Assembly: GCF_020886115.1 (NCBI RefSeq)
Contig: NZ_AP025185.1
Location: 930,001-994,000 of the forward strand
Length of the DNA: 64,000 nucleotides
From: Flavobacterium ammonificans
GTDB lineage: Bacteria > Bacteroidota > Bacteroidia > Flavobacteriales > Flavobacteriaceae
Reading direction: 5' to 3'
Shown: positions 37,014-45,350 of the stretch, one piece after another
Position numbering within the stretch: the stretch's first letter is position 1
Layout of the letters: the number at the start of each line of letters is the position of its first letter
Program-made: the position numbers and the translations under genes
Notes under the pieces: model-generated
The model's database searches: none
What the model saw: only the letters and a program-made list of their open reading frames with translations
What the model was told of the DNA's origin: nothing

Positions 37014-38003
37014 ATGAGAATAGCAGTAGTAGGAGCTACCGGAATGGTTGGCGAAATAATGTTAAAAGTTTTAGCAGAAAGAAATTTTCCGGTATCGGAG
37101 TTAATTCCTGTGGCTTCTGAAAAATCAGTGGGTAAAGAAATTGATTTCAAAGGAACTAAGTACAAAGTAGTGGGTTTACAAACAGCGGTTGATATGAAAG
37201 CAGATATTGCTTTATTTTCTGCTGGTGGAAGCACGTCGTTAGAATGGGCTCCAAAATTTGCTGCTGTAGGAACTACCGTGATTGATAATTCATCGGCTTG
37301 GAGAATGGATCCTACTAAGAAATTAGTTGTGCCTGAAATCAATGCAGGAGAATTAACAGCTGAAGATAAAATTATTGCTAATCCCAACTGTTCAACAATC
37401 CAGATGGTATTGGCTTTAGCACCTTTACATAAAAAATACAATATCAAACGTATCATTGTTTCAACGTATCAATCCATTACAGGAACGGGAGTAAAAGCCG
37501 TACAACAATTCGAAAACGAATGTGCTGGTATCGAGGGAGATATGGTATACAAATATAAAATCAACCGAAATTGTATTCCACAGTGTGATAGTTTTGAGGA
37601 CAATGGTTACACTAAAGAGGAAATGAAATTAGTGAACGAAACGAAGAAAATCTTAAGTGATAATTCCATAGCAGTGACCGCAACCGCTGTTCGTGTTCCT
37701 GTTGTTGGTGGGCACAGTGAAGCTTTAAATGTTGAGTTTACTAATGATTTTGATGTAAATGAAGTGCGAACTATTTTGAGTCAAACAGATGGTGTAGTGG
37801 TTCAAGATAATTTGGATACGTTTACTTATCCAATGCCGCGTTATGCCGAAGGTAAAAACGAAGTTTTTGTAGGTAGAATTCGCCGTGACGAAAGCCAACC
37901 CAACACAATCAATATGTGGGTTGTAGCAGATAATTTAAGAAAAGGAGCTGCTACAAACACCATTCAAATTGCAGAGTATTTGATTGCAGCTAAACTAGTA
38001 TAG
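37014..38003 (+). CDS. asd: Aspartate-semialdehyde dehydrogenase
   Basis: NADP-dependent enzyme (329 aa) of the aspartate pathway to lysine/diaminopimelate, threonine and methionine. The N-terminal Rossmann motif is VVGATGMVGEIML. The active-site cysteine is in IIANPNCSTIQMVLAL (about residue 128), and the base histidine in VVGGHSEALNVEF. The Asd-specific region SAGGSTSLEWAPKFA is present. It is followed by a strong terminator. Confidence 0.97.
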   Translation: MRIAVVGATGMVGEIMLKVLAERNFPVSELIPVASEKSVGKEIDFKGTKYKVVGLQTAVDMKADIALFSAGGSTSLEWAPKFAAVGTTVIDNSSAWRMDPTKKLVVPEINAGELTAEDKIIANPNCSTIQMVLALAPLHKKYNIKRIIVSTYQSITGTGVKAVQQFENECAGIEGDMVYKYKINRNCIPQCDSFEDNGYTKEEMKLVNETKKILSDNSIAVTATAVRVPVVGGHSEALNVEFTNDFDVNEVRTILSQTDGVVVQDNLDTFTYPMPRYAEGKNEVFVGRIRRDESQPNTINMWVVADNLRKGAATNTIQIAEYLIAAKLV

Positions 38004-38021
38004 TTGAATTTATATTTATTA

Positions 38022-38059
38022 AAAAGCCATTTACTCATTGAAAGTAAATGGCTTTTTTT
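38022..38059 (+). terminator. Intrinsic terminator after asd
   Basis: AAAAGCCATTTACT / AGTAAATGGCTTTT is a perfect 14-bp stem followed by a T-run. Confidence 0.9.
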
Positions 38060-38141
38060 ATGTTTCTCTCTTAATTTTAGTAATTATTGCTCTCATTTTT
38101 ATAGTTTTACAGAACCACAATAACTATTATTTTATACCAAT

Positions 38142-38645
38142 ATGAAGAAATATATATTCTTTGGACTATTGAATTTTTATTCTTTATCTTTTTTTGCTCA
38201 AAATGAATCGCAAAAAAATGATGTTAACCAATTAGTGGATTTATGGCACAAAGCAGCTTCAGAAGCTAATTTCAAAAAATACTTTGATGTAATGGCAGAT
38301 GATGCAATTTTTATTGGGACTGACGCTACTGAATATTGGAATAAACAAGAATTTGAAAACTATGCCAAACCTCATTTTGATAAAGGAAAGGCTTGGTCTT
38401 TTACTACTTTAGAGAGACATATTTATTTTGATTCAACAGGAAATACCGCTTGGTTTGATGAATTATTGGATACACAAATGAAAATTTGTAGAGGTTCAGG
38501 AGTACTTGTTAAAACGGGAGGCCGATGGAAAATTAAACATTATGTTTTATCAATGACTATCCCAAATGAGACTAGTAAATCAGTAATAACAATTAAGTCT
38601 CCTATTGAACAGCCCATAATAACACGTCTTCGATCTAAATCATAA
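38142..38645 (+). CDS. Secreted NTF2-like (SnoaL-type) protein
   Basis: A 167-aa protein with a signal peptide (MKKYIFFGLLNFYSLSFFAQ) and an NTF2-like domain: VNQLVDLWHKAASEANFKKY, FDVMADDAIFIGTDATEYWN and the C-terminal GRWKIKHYVLSMTIPNE. The W-K-I-xHY strand is characteristic. These domains often bind small ligands; no catalytic role can be assigned. It has a monocistronic position with an AT-rich upstream region. Confidence 0.82.
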   Translation: MKKYIFFGLLNFYSLSFFAQNESQKNDVNQLVDLWHKAASEANFKKYFDVMADDAIFIGTDATEYWNKQEFENYAKPHFDKGKAWSFTTLERHIYFDSTGNTAWFDELLDTQMKICRGSGVLVKTGGRWKIKHYVLSMTIPNETSKSVITIKSPIEQPIITRLRSKS

Positions 38646-38710
38646 CATTTTAAACTATCTTTTCTCTAAGATAATTCTAATGAAGCCTACTTTTATCCTA
38701 TATATTTCCT

Positions 38711-38718
38711 TAATTTTG
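38711..38718 (+). promoter_or_regulatory. -7 promoter box of trmB
   Basis: TAATTTTG matches TAnnTTTG, 19 bases before the GTG start at 38738. The -33 element is weak. Confidence 0.45.
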
Positions 38719-38737
38719 CCAAAATATTTTAAATAAA

Positions 38738-39412
38738 GTGGGAAGTAAAAACAAATTAAAAAGGTTCAAGGAAAACGAGACGTTTAACAATGTTTTTCAG
38801 CCAACAAGAGAAGAAGTTGTAGGTGATTTATTTCCGTTAAAGGGCAAATGGAATTCAGATTTTTTTAAAAATGACAATCCAATCGTTTTAGAGTTGGGCT
38901 GTGGAAAAGGAGAATACTCTGTAGGTCTAGCCGAAAGATATCCAAATAAAAATTTTATTGGAATTGACATTAAAGGCGCGCGTTTTTGGCGTGGGGCTAA
39001 AACAGCTGTTGAAACGGGGATGCATAATGTTGCTTTTATTCGAACTCAAATCGAACTCATTAATCATATTTTTGCTGAAAATGAAGTAGATGAAATTTGG
39101 ATTACGTTCCCTGATCCACAAATAAAATACAAACGCACGAAGCACCGAATGACTAATTCAGAGTTTTTGAAGTTGTATAAAAAAATATTGAAGAAAGACG
39201 GTGTGATGAACTTAAAAACCGATAGTGAATTCATGCACGGATACACCCTTGGATTATTGCATGGAGAAGGTCATGAAGTGGTATATGCTAATCATAATGT
39301 ATATACAAATGAAGGAAGTCCAGAAGAGGTTACTGCTTTTCAAACATTTTATGAGAAACAATATTTAGAAATTAACAAAGCAATTACGTATATTAGATTT
39401 AAAATTAAATAG
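38738..39412 (+). CDS. trmB: tRNA (guanine-N7-)-methyltransferase
   Basis: SAM-dependent enzyme (224 aa) forming m7G46 in tRNA. Motifs include LELGCGKGEYSVGLAERYP (SAM site), NFIGIDIKGARFWRGAK and ITFPDPQIKYKRTKHR, which is diagnostic for TrmB. Translation probably begins with GTG (38738), because the conserved-looking VGSKNKLKRF opening starts there and no ATG is available nearby. Confidence 0.94.
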   Translation: MGSKNKLKRFKENETFNNVFQPTREEVVGDLFPLKGKWNSDFFKNDNPIVLELGCGKGEYSVGLAERYPNKNFIGIDIKGARFWRGAKTAVETGMHNVAFIRTQIELINHIFAENEVDEIWITFPDPQIKYKRTKHRMTNSEFLKLYKKILKKDGVMNLKTDSEFMHGYTLGLLHGEGHEVVYANHNVYTNEGSPEEVTAFQTFYEKQYLEINKAITYIRFKIK

Positions 39413-39473
39413 TGTCGTTTCAGTTTCAGGATTTGGAGTAAAAGCAACACATTGGTACTGAAACAAAGGCTAT

Positions 39474-40109
39474 ATGACTATAATTTCCACTTTATTTTTT
39501 GGGTTTATCAGTGCGGTAATAGGGATTCTTCCACCTGGATTAATCAATATGACTGTGGCTAAAGTAAATAGTAAAGAAGGTAAGAATGCTGCTCTTTGGT
39601 TTGTTTTTGGAGCAGTAATTGTAATTTTCGTCCAAGTTTCACTTGCAATTTTATTTGCTCAATTTATTGGAGCCCGTCCAGAAGTTGGTCTTTTGTTTAG
39701 AGAAATAGGCGCTGTTATTTTTTCAATTTTAGCGGTCTACTTTCTATGGATTGCTTCGCCACCGAAAAAAATAAAAGGTAAGGTGATTAAACAACGAACT
39801 TCTACTCGTTTTTTTTTAGGGATGTTGTTATCGGCATTGAATTTTTTTCCAATCCCATATTATGTTGTAGTAAGTCTTTGGTTAGCTTCTTTAAATTGGT
39901 TTATTTTTGAACCTCTTTCCATACTAATTTTTGTTTTTGGTGCAATTCTTGGATCTATTCTAGTTTTTTACAGTTACATTCTGTTTTTTGTAAAAATTGA
40001 AACGAAAACTGATTTTTTCATGAAAAACATGAATAAAATTATCGGAAGTATAACTGCTGTAGTTGCAATTATAGCATTATTCAATATTGTTCAATATTAT
40101 TGGACTTAA
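39474..40109 (+). CDS. LysE-family translocator
   Basis: Inner-membrane exporter-like protein (211 aa) with six predicted helices. The LysE-type start FISAVIGILPPGLINMTVAK contains the PPGP-like turn (PPGL here). The central KQRTSTRFFLGMLLSALNFF matches the family's mid-region. These proteins export amino acids or small metabolites; the substrate is unknown. It lies seven bases before the alkyltransferase-like gene. Confidence 0.84.
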   Translation: MTIISTLFFGFISAVIGILPPGLINMTVAKVNSKEGKNAALWFVFGAVIVIFVQVSLAILFAQFIGARPEVGLLFREIGAVIFSILAVYFLWIASPPKKIKGKVIKQRTSTRFFLGMLLSALNFFPIPYYVVVSLWLASLNWFIFEPLSILIFVFGAILGSILVFYSYILFFVKIETKTDFFMKNMNKIIGSITAVVAIIALFNIVQYYWT

Positions 40110-40116
40110 CTAGTGT

Positions 40117-40467
40117 ATGACTAAGTCAAACGATAATTTTTTCCAACGCGTTTACGATATTGTAAGGCAAATCCCTTATGGGAAAGTAACTTCTTATGGA
40201 GCCATTGCTAAAGCTTTAGGCACAGCCCGTTCTGCTCGTATGGTTGGTTGGGCTATGAATGCATCGCACCATTTAGATGATGTTCCAGCCCATCGTGTTG
40301 TAAATAGAAAAGGATTGCTTACGGGTAAATTACATTTTGACGGAACCAATTTAATGCAGCAATTGCTCGAAAATGAAGGAATTGAAATTAAAGACAATCA
40401 AATTGTTGATTTTGAAAGTCATTTCTGGGAGCCAATAACAGATAATTCTTCTGATTTTACAATTTAA
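40117..40467 (+). CDS. Alkyltransferase-like (MGMT-family) DNA-binding protein, no active-site cysteine
   Basis: A 116-aa protein with the C-terminal DNA-binding half of O6-methylguanine-DNA methyltransferase: FQRVYDIVRQIPYGKVTSYG and ARSARMVGWAMN (the helix-turn-helix with the arginine finger RMVG). At the active-site motif PCHRV it reads VPAHRVVNRKG, so alanine replaces the alkyl-accepting cysteine. This defines alkyltransferase-like (ATL) proteins, which bind O6-alkylguanine and flag it for nucleotide excision repair. It is intact and cannot act as a methyltransferase. Confidence 0.9.
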   Translation: MTKSNDNFFQRVYDIVRQIPYGKVTSYGAIAKALGTARSARMVGWAMNASHHLDDVPAHRVVNRKGLLTGKLHFDGTNLMQQLLENEGIEIKDNQIVDFESHFWEPITDNSSDFTI

Positions 40468-40540
40468 AATCAAATAATAAGTATTGATTTTCATATCAAT
40501 AAATCCAATCTAAAAACACGGAATTACGAATAGAATCTGC

Positions 40541-40548
40541 TATATTTG
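40541..40548 (+). promoter_or_regulatory. -7 promoter box of the mrp/Fe-S cluster genes
   Basis: TATATTTG matches TAnnTTTG, 73 bases before the ATG at 40622. No clean -33 TTG. The leader would be about 67 nt. Confidence 0.5.
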
Positions 40549-40621
40549 CAATTCATATTCAGTTTAAATAAAAGGAATATAACCCATTTGCTAAGACGAA
40601 GTATTTTTAATAAAAAAGAAA

Positions 40622-41749
40622 ATGAAATTAGATAGAAAAGAGATCCTTAAAGCATTAGAAACTATTTCAATTGCTGGAGAAGGGAAAAATATGGTGGAAA
40701 GTGGTGCAGTAGCTAATGTAATTACTTTTGGCGATGAAGTGGTGGTAGATTTAGTTTTGCACACCCCAGCAATGCACATTAAAAAAAGAGCTGAAGACGA
40801 TATCAAAAAAACAATTCATGATTTGATTTCGCCTGACGCTAAGGTGAAGGTGAATAGTAAAGTAGAAGTAGCGGATAAACCTGAAATAAAAGGCAAAGCG
40901 ATTCCTGGAATTAAAAATATTATTGCAGTCGCTTCTGGCAAAGGAGGTGTAGGGAAGTCTACAACTACAGCTAATTTAGCTGTTTCTTTAGCTAGAATGG
41001 GATTTTCGGTCGGGGTTTTAGATGCTGATATTTATGGTCCGTCGATGCCTATTATGTTTGATGTAGAAAATGAGAAACCAATTTCTATTGAGGTAGATGG
41101 TAAATCTAAGATGAAACCAATTGAAAGTTACGAAGTAAAGATTTTATCAATAGGATTTTTTACCTCTCCAAGTCAAGCAGTTATTTGGCGTGGACCAATG
41201 GCAGCTAAAGCATTGAATCAAATGATTTTTGATGCTAATTGGGGTGAATTAGACTTTCTTTTAATTGATTTACCTCCTGGAACAGGTGATATTCACCTCT
41301 CCATCATGCAATCGCTCCCAATAACAGGCGCTGTTGTTGTAAGTACGCCTCAAGCTGTAGCTTTGGCGGATGCCAAAAAAGGAGTTTCCATGTTTTTATC
41401 AGAAGCAATCAATGTTCCAGTTTTAGGAATTATCGAAAATATGGCCTATTTCACACCGGAGGAATTACCTAATAATAAATACTATATTTTTGGACAAGAA
41501 GGAGCTAAAAACCTAGCTGCAGACTTGAATGTTCCGTTCCTTGGAGAAGTGCCAATTGTTCAATCTATTCGTGAAGCAGGAGACTATGGTCGCCCTGCCG
41601 CGATGCAAGAAGGTTCAGTGATCGAAGCAGTTTTCCAAGAAATTACTCGTAATGTTGTGCAACAAACGGTTGCTAGAAACGAAAGTTTACCAGCGACTGA
41701 AGCAATAAAAATTACAACTATGGCAGGTTGTTCAGCAGTTAAAAAATAA
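40622..41749 (+). CDS. Mrp/NBP35-family ATP-binding Fe-S carrier protein
   Basis: P-loop ATPase (375 aa) of the ApbC/Mrp family, which binds and transfers Fe-S clusters. The N-terminal about 95 residues are a DUF59/MIP18-type domain (LKALETISIAGEGKNMVESG). The deviant Walker A is VASGKGGVGKSTTTANLA (about residue 104), with LDADIYGPSMPIMF and LLIDLPPGTGDIHLS. A CxxC pair, expected in many family members, is not obvious; the C-terminus ends AGCSAVKK. It precedes a NifU-like protein by nine bases and a ferredoxin. Confidence 0.92.
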   Translation: MKLDRKEILKALETISIAGEGKNMVESGAVANVITFGDEVVVDLVLHTPAMHIKKRAEDDIKKTIHDLISPDAKVKVNSKVEVADKPEIKGKAIPGIKNIIAVASGKGGVGKSTTTANLAVSLARMGFSVGVLDADIYGPSMPIMFDVENEKPISIEVDGKSKMKPIESYEVKILSIGFFTSPSQAVIWRGPMAAKALNQMIFDANWGELDFLLIDLPPGTGDIHLSIMQSLPITGAVVVSTPQAVALADAKKGVSMFLSEAINVPVLGIIENMAYFTPEELPNNKYYIFGQEGAKNLAADLNVPFLGEVPIVQSIREAGDYGRPAAMQEGSVIEAVFQEITRNVVQQTVARNESLPATEAIKITTMAGCSAVKK

Positions 41750-41758
41750 TTTAAAGAT

Positions 41759-41998
41759 ATGACAACAGAAGAAGTATTGGCGAATGTGCTAAAAGCCCTA
41801 GAGGAAATTAGACCTTTTTTGAATTCGGATGGTGGAGACATTTCATTGGTAGAAATTGAAGATGATAAGCATGTAAAAGTTCGTCTTGAAGGGGCATGTA
41901 CAAGCTGTAGTGTCAATCAGATGACATTAAAAGCGGGTGTTGAAACTACCATAAAAAAATACGCGCCTCAAATTGAAACAGTCATAAATGTACTTTAG
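41759..41998 (+). CDS. NifU-family Fe-S scaffold protein
   Basis: A 79-aa NifU C-terminal-type domain, the minimal Nfu form. ALEEIRPFLNSDGGDISLVE and the cluster motif GACTSCSVNQMTLK (CxxC) are clear. It should hold a [4Fe-4S] cluster at a dimer interface and deliver it to target proteins. Its position directly after the Mrp gene supports joint action in cluster delivery. Confidence 0.94.
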   Translation: MTTEEVLANVLKALEEIRPFLNSDGGDISLVEIEDDKHVKVRLEGACTSCSVNQMTLKAGVETTIKKYAPQIETVINVL

Positions 41999-42044
41999 CT
42001 TGCTTTTTTGATAACAATAAATACAACTAAAGAATAAATTACAA

Positions 42045-42362
42045 ATGGACGTTTTAATTAAAATTAAAGACAGAGAAGGAGTGGTCCATGAATTGCAGGC
42101 GCCAACAGATATGGCGATGAATATCATGGAATTGTGTAAAGCCTATGAGCTTCCAGTTGAAGGAACTTGTGGAGGAATGGCGATGTGTGCTTCTTGTCAA
42201 TGTTATGTACTAAACGATGTGTCTTTGCCAGAAAAAGGAGAAGATGAAGAAGCTATGTTATCTGAAGCTTTTTATGTAAAGTCAAATAGTCGTTTAGGAT
42301 GTCAAATACCCATAACCGAAGATTTAGATGGATTAGAATTAGAATTAGCTCCTGAAAATTAA
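42045..42362 (+). CDS. [2Fe-2S] ferredoxin
   Basis: Adrenodoxin/ISC-type ferredoxin (105 aa). Cluster ligands follow the pattern Cx5CxxC: VEGTCGGMAMCASCQCYVL, with the fourth in SRLGCQIPI. Family-typical PTDMAMNIMELCKAYELPV precedes them. Electron donor role in Fe-S assembly or hydroxylation is plausible from its neighbours. A bidirectional terminator follows. Confidence 0.93.
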   Translation: MDVLIKIKDREGVVHELQAPTDMAMNIMELCKAYELPVEGTCGGMAMCASCQCYVLNDVSLPEKGEDEEAMLSEAFYVKSNSRLGCQIPITEDLDGLELELAPEN

Positions 42363-42363
42363 T

Positions 42364-42394
42364 AAAAAAAGCGAGAATTTTTTCTCGCTTTTTT
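42364..42394. terminator. Bidirectional terminator between ferredoxin and DUF3050 genes
   Basis: GCGAGA / TCTCGC stem with a 6-base loop flanked by seven A on the left and six T on the right, so it can end both convergent transcripts. Confidence 0.85.
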
Positions 42395-42414
42395 GTGTTT
42401 TGAAAATTTCTAAA

Positions 42415-43197
42415 TTAGGCCATTTCAGTTTTTAGTGATAAACTTTCTTCAATAGCATCCCAAAGGCCGATGCGTTTTTCTAGAGCTAATATGGAAATCT
42501 TTTCTACTTCATTCCATTTTTTAGCATCATTGCCACACAATTCAGTTACCATTCCCATAGCCATAGGTCCATGTTCATCAGCATCTAATTCAATATGTCG
42601 TTCAAAATAGTAAATTAGTTTTTTCAAATCAGTTTCAGGGAAATTCGCTTGAAAGTTTTTCAAAATAGCAGTAAACATACTCGGAATTAAATCTTCTCTT
42701 CCAAATGTGAATGCTGCTACAATTTCATGAGCTTTACCTTCTTCAATAACTCTGAATGTAAAATCTAAAAACGCTTTTATATTAGGATGTAAATTACTTG
42801 TTTTAATGGCAACAAAAATATTGTTTAAGGAACTGAGATTAGTTAAAAAATCTTCAATTTCTTTAGTATTCGCTCCGCAATCTTGCATAGCTTCTAAGTA
42901 CATTTCAAAATGACTTTGGCGACGGCCATCTAAAGTTAAATCACTCTCTTCGGCTACCACAATTTCATTAATCAAATAACGAGTTTGGGTGTTGGCTGTT
43001 GGAAACCATGGAGTTGTTGTGCAAGTTAACTTAGATTGTAAGGCTTTCAATAAAGACATAAAATCCCATACGGCATACACATGATTTTCTAAAAAATGAT
43101 GTAAATCCTCTAGAGTTTGTACTTTATTGTAGAGAGAGTGTTGAAGTAAAGTTTCTTTTTGAGACTGAATGCTATTGTTTATAGTTTCAATATTCAT
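42415..43197 (-). CDS. DUF3050 (heme-oxygenase-like fold) protein
   Basis: A 260-aa soluble protein that I place in DUF3050 from HHFLENHVYAVWDFMSLLKA (residues 33-52) and HIELDADEHGPMAMGM (201-216). The first stretch resembles helix 1 of heme-oxygenase-like folds. Conserved-looking acidic and His residues (E83/E84, H96, E152/E153, H157, H201, D205, H209) could form a metal site, as in heme-oxygenase-like di-iron oxidases; this is inference. No signal peptide or membrane helix. It lies after a hairpin separating it from the acyl-CoA dehydrogenase gene. Function unknown. Confidence 0.82.
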   Translation of the reverse strand: MNIETINNSIQSQKETLLQHSLYNKVQTLEDLHHFLENHVYAVWDFMSLLKALQSKLTCTTTPWFPTANTQTRYLINEIVVAEESDLTLDGRRQSHFEMYLEAMQDCGANTKEIEDFLTNLSSLNNIFVAIKTSNLHPNIKAFLDFTFRVIEEGKAHEIVAAFTFGREDLIPSMFTAILKNFQANFPETDLKKLIYYFERHIELDADEHGPMAMGMVTELCGNDAKKWNEVEKISILALEKRIGLWDAIEESLSLKTEMA

Positions 43198-43222
43198 TTT
43201 TCTAATTTTTTGTAAAAGTAAG

Positions 43223-43248
43223 AAAGCTTCTTATTTACAAGAAGCTTT
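43223..43248 (-). terminator. Hairpin after the acyl-CoA dehydrogenase gene
   Basis: AAAGCTTCTT / AAGAAGCTTT is a perfect 10-bp stem with a 6-base loop, 40 bases after the dehydrogenase stop on the minus strand. The following T-run is interrupted, so termination may be leaky. Confidence 0.6.
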
Positions 43249-43287
43249 TACTATCGATTTTATGAATACTTTAATAACTGTTTGTTC

Positions 43288-44466
43288 TTATTTGAATGCC
43301 GAAATTCCTGTAATATCCATACCTGTAATTAGTAAATGAATATCGTGCGTCCCTTCATAGGTAACAACCGATTCCAAGTTCATCATGTGACGCATTATAG
43401 AATATTCGCCTGTGATTCCCATTCCACCTAGCATTTGTCGCGCATCGCGCGCAATTTGAATAGCCATTTCAACATTATTCCTTTTTGCCATTGAAATCTG
43501 AGCGGTAGTAGCTTTTCCTTCGTTTTTTAGCACACCTAAACGCCAGGTTAGCAACTGAGCTTTAGTGATTTCTGTAATCATTTCGGCTAATTTTTTTTGT
43601 TGTAATTGAGTTCCGGCAATGGGTTTGTCAAACTGAATTCTTTCTTTAGCATATCGCAAAGCTGTATCATAACAATCCATTGCAGCTCCAATAGCTCCCC
43701 ATGCGATTCCATAACGTGCAGAATCCAAACAGCCAAGCGGAGCTCCCAATCCTGATTTATTAGGCAGTAGGTTCTCTTTAGGAACTTTTACATTGTCAAA
43801 AATCAATTCACCAGTAGAAGATGCACGAAGAGACCATTTGTTATGTGTTTCAGGAGTTGTAAAACCTTCCATACCGCGTTCAACAATTAACCCATGAATA
43901 CGACCTTCTTCATTTTTAGCCCAAACCACAGCAATATCTGCAAACGGGGCATTAGAAATCCACATTTTGGCACCATTTAATAAATAATGGTCGCCTTTGT
44001 CCTTAAAGTTGGTCGTCATTCCGCCAGGATTTGAACCATGGTCGGGTTCAGTCAAACCAAAACATCCCATTAATTCACCTGTTGCTAGTTTAGGTAAATA
44101 TTTTTGACGTTGTTCCTCGTTTCCGTATTTCCAAATAGGGTACATCACTAATGACGACTGCACTGATGAAGTGGAACGAACTCCAGAGTCACCGCGTTCT
44201 ATTTCTTGCATAATGAGTCCGTAGGATATTTGATCTAATCCTGCTCCGCCATATTCTTCAGGAATATAAGGGCCAAATCCACCAATTTCACCTAGACCTT
44301 TAATGATTTGTTTTGGGAACTCTGCACGTTGTGCATAATCTTCAATAATTGGGGAAACTTCTCGTTTTACCCATGCTCTAGCAGAGTCACGAACTAATTT
44401 GTGTTCCTCAGTCAATAAATCATCTAAATTGTAATAATCAGGTGCTTGAAATAAGTCTGGCTTCAT
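43288..44466 (-). CDS. Acyl-CoA dehydrogenase, glutaryl-CoA dehydrogenase-like
   Basis: FAD-dependent acyl-CoA dehydrogenase (392 aa). The region RSTSSVQSSLVMYPIWKYGN resembles the glutaryl-CoA dehydrogenase substrate loop, including the arginine and serine. FGLTEPDHGSNPGGM and KMWISNAPFADIAVVWAK are FAD-binding motifs. The catalytic base is the glutamate in VTYEGTHDIHLLITG near the C-terminus. Its role is probably lysine/tryptophan degradation via glutaryl-CoA, inferred from similarity. It is flanked by unrelated genes. Confidence 0.88.
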   Translation of the reverse strand: MKPDLFQAPDYYNLDDLLTEEHKLVRDSARAWVKREVSPIIEDYAQRAEFPKQIIKGLGEIGGFGPYIPEEYGGAGLDQISYGLIMQEIERGDSGVRSTSSVQSSLVMYPIWKYGNEEQRQKYLPKLATGELMGCFGLTEPDHGSNPGGMTTNFKDKGDHYLLNGAKMWISNAPFADIAVVWAKNEEGRIHGLIVERGMEGFTTPETHNKWSLRASSTGELIFDNVKVPKENLLPNKSGLGAPLGCLDSARYGIAWGAIGAAMDCYDTALRYAKERIQFDKPIAGTQLQQKKLAEMITEITKAQLLTWRLGVLKNEGKATTAQISMAKRNNVEMAIQIARDARQMLGGMGITGEYSIMRHMMNLESVVTYEGTHDIHLLITGMDITGISAFK

Positions 44467-44487
44467 TATATTCGGTTTTTATGAAAA

Positions 44488-44495
44488 CAAATTTA
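44488..44495 (-). promoter_or_regulatory. -7 promoter box of the acyl-CoA dehydrogenase gene
   Basis: TAAATTTG on the minus strand matches TAnnTTTG, 21 bases before the ATG. The TTTG upstream is only 15 bases away, shorter than usual. Confidence 0.4.
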
Positions 44496-44544
44496 CACAA
44501 AGTAATATAACAAAATAAAAATAAAATGTTATAATTTCACGAAA

Positions 44545-45258
44545 CTACATTTTTAAATAAAACTCTTTTGTCAGTTCGATGTATTCTGGGGTGTATTGAT
44601 GGCGGGCTGTTTCGATGATTAACTCGTCTGAGTGTAAAGTAGGTAATTCAAAACGTTTAAAAGCCAATAAACTACGTTTGATTTCAGTAGTTGGGGTTCC
44701 TTTAACGCGTGTGATTTTTATTGGATACAATTCAAATTCCTTGGCGATAGCTAAAAATCGTTCTTCTTCTTTATAAGGTATAATAACGGCCAAAATTCCG
44801 TTTTCGGATAATAATAAATCAGCGGCTTCAATTAAATCCTCGAAAGGAAGTGCGTCTTGAAAGCGCGCTAAATCACGTTGTTCGTCATTTGTTTTATAAT
44901 CTTCAGCATAAAACGGCGGATTAGATACAATTAAATCATACTCGTCTTCCGGCTCTTCCATGAATTCGTCTAAGCCTGCATGAAAACAAAATAAGCGATC
45001 GTTCCAAGGCGAATTTTCAAAATTATCTGTGGCTTGTTCGTATGCGTTTTCTTCTATTTCTAAAGCGTCAATTTGGGCTGCATTAGAGCGTTGTGCTAGC
45101 ATCAAAGCAATAATTCCAGTTCCAGTTCCGATGTCTAAAATGCTATATGGATTGTGTAAAATTGGAGCCCAAGCGCCTAGTAATACACCATCAGTGCCAA
45201 TTTTCATAGCACATTGATCTTGCTCGAGTGAGAATTGTTTGAACTGGAATTTAGACAA
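44545..45258 (-). CDS. tRNA1(Val) (adenine(37)-N6)-methyltransferase-like protein
   Basis: Class I methyltransferase of the YfiC/TrmN6 type (237 aa). It begins FQFKQFSLEQDQCAMKIGTD with GVLLGAW, followed by SAM motif ILDIGTGTGIIALMLAQ, and contains the amino-methyltransferase signature DLIVSNPPFYAED. It should methylate A37 of tRNA-Val. The 92-base gap to rimM has no gene; it holds two short TTAGA/AACTTAGATT-like repeats of no clear meaning. Confidence 0.9.
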   Translation of the reverse strand: MSKFQFKQFSLEQDQCAMKIGTDGVLLGAWAPILHNPYSILDIGTGTGIIALMLAQRSNAAQIDALEIEENAYEQATDNFENSPWNDRLFCFHAGLDEFMEEPEDEYDLIVSNPPFYAEDYKTNDEQRDLARFQDALPFEDLIEAADLLLSENGILAVIIPYKEEERFLAIAKEFELYPIKITRVKGTPTTEIKRSLLAFKRFELPTLHSDELIIETARHQYTPEYIELTKEFYLKM

Positions 45259-45350
45259 CTTAGATTTTTTAGAATATTAGATAACTCAGATTTTTTCTAA
45301 AGTCGCAGACGTTTCTATTAATCTAAAAGCGCAGCGAATCTAAAAACGGC

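Noticed and set aside
40622..42362. A full Fe-S assembly (SUF or ISC) operon
   Set aside because: Only the Mrp, NifU-like and ferredoxin genes are present; no SufBCD, IscS or scaffold partner is adjacent.
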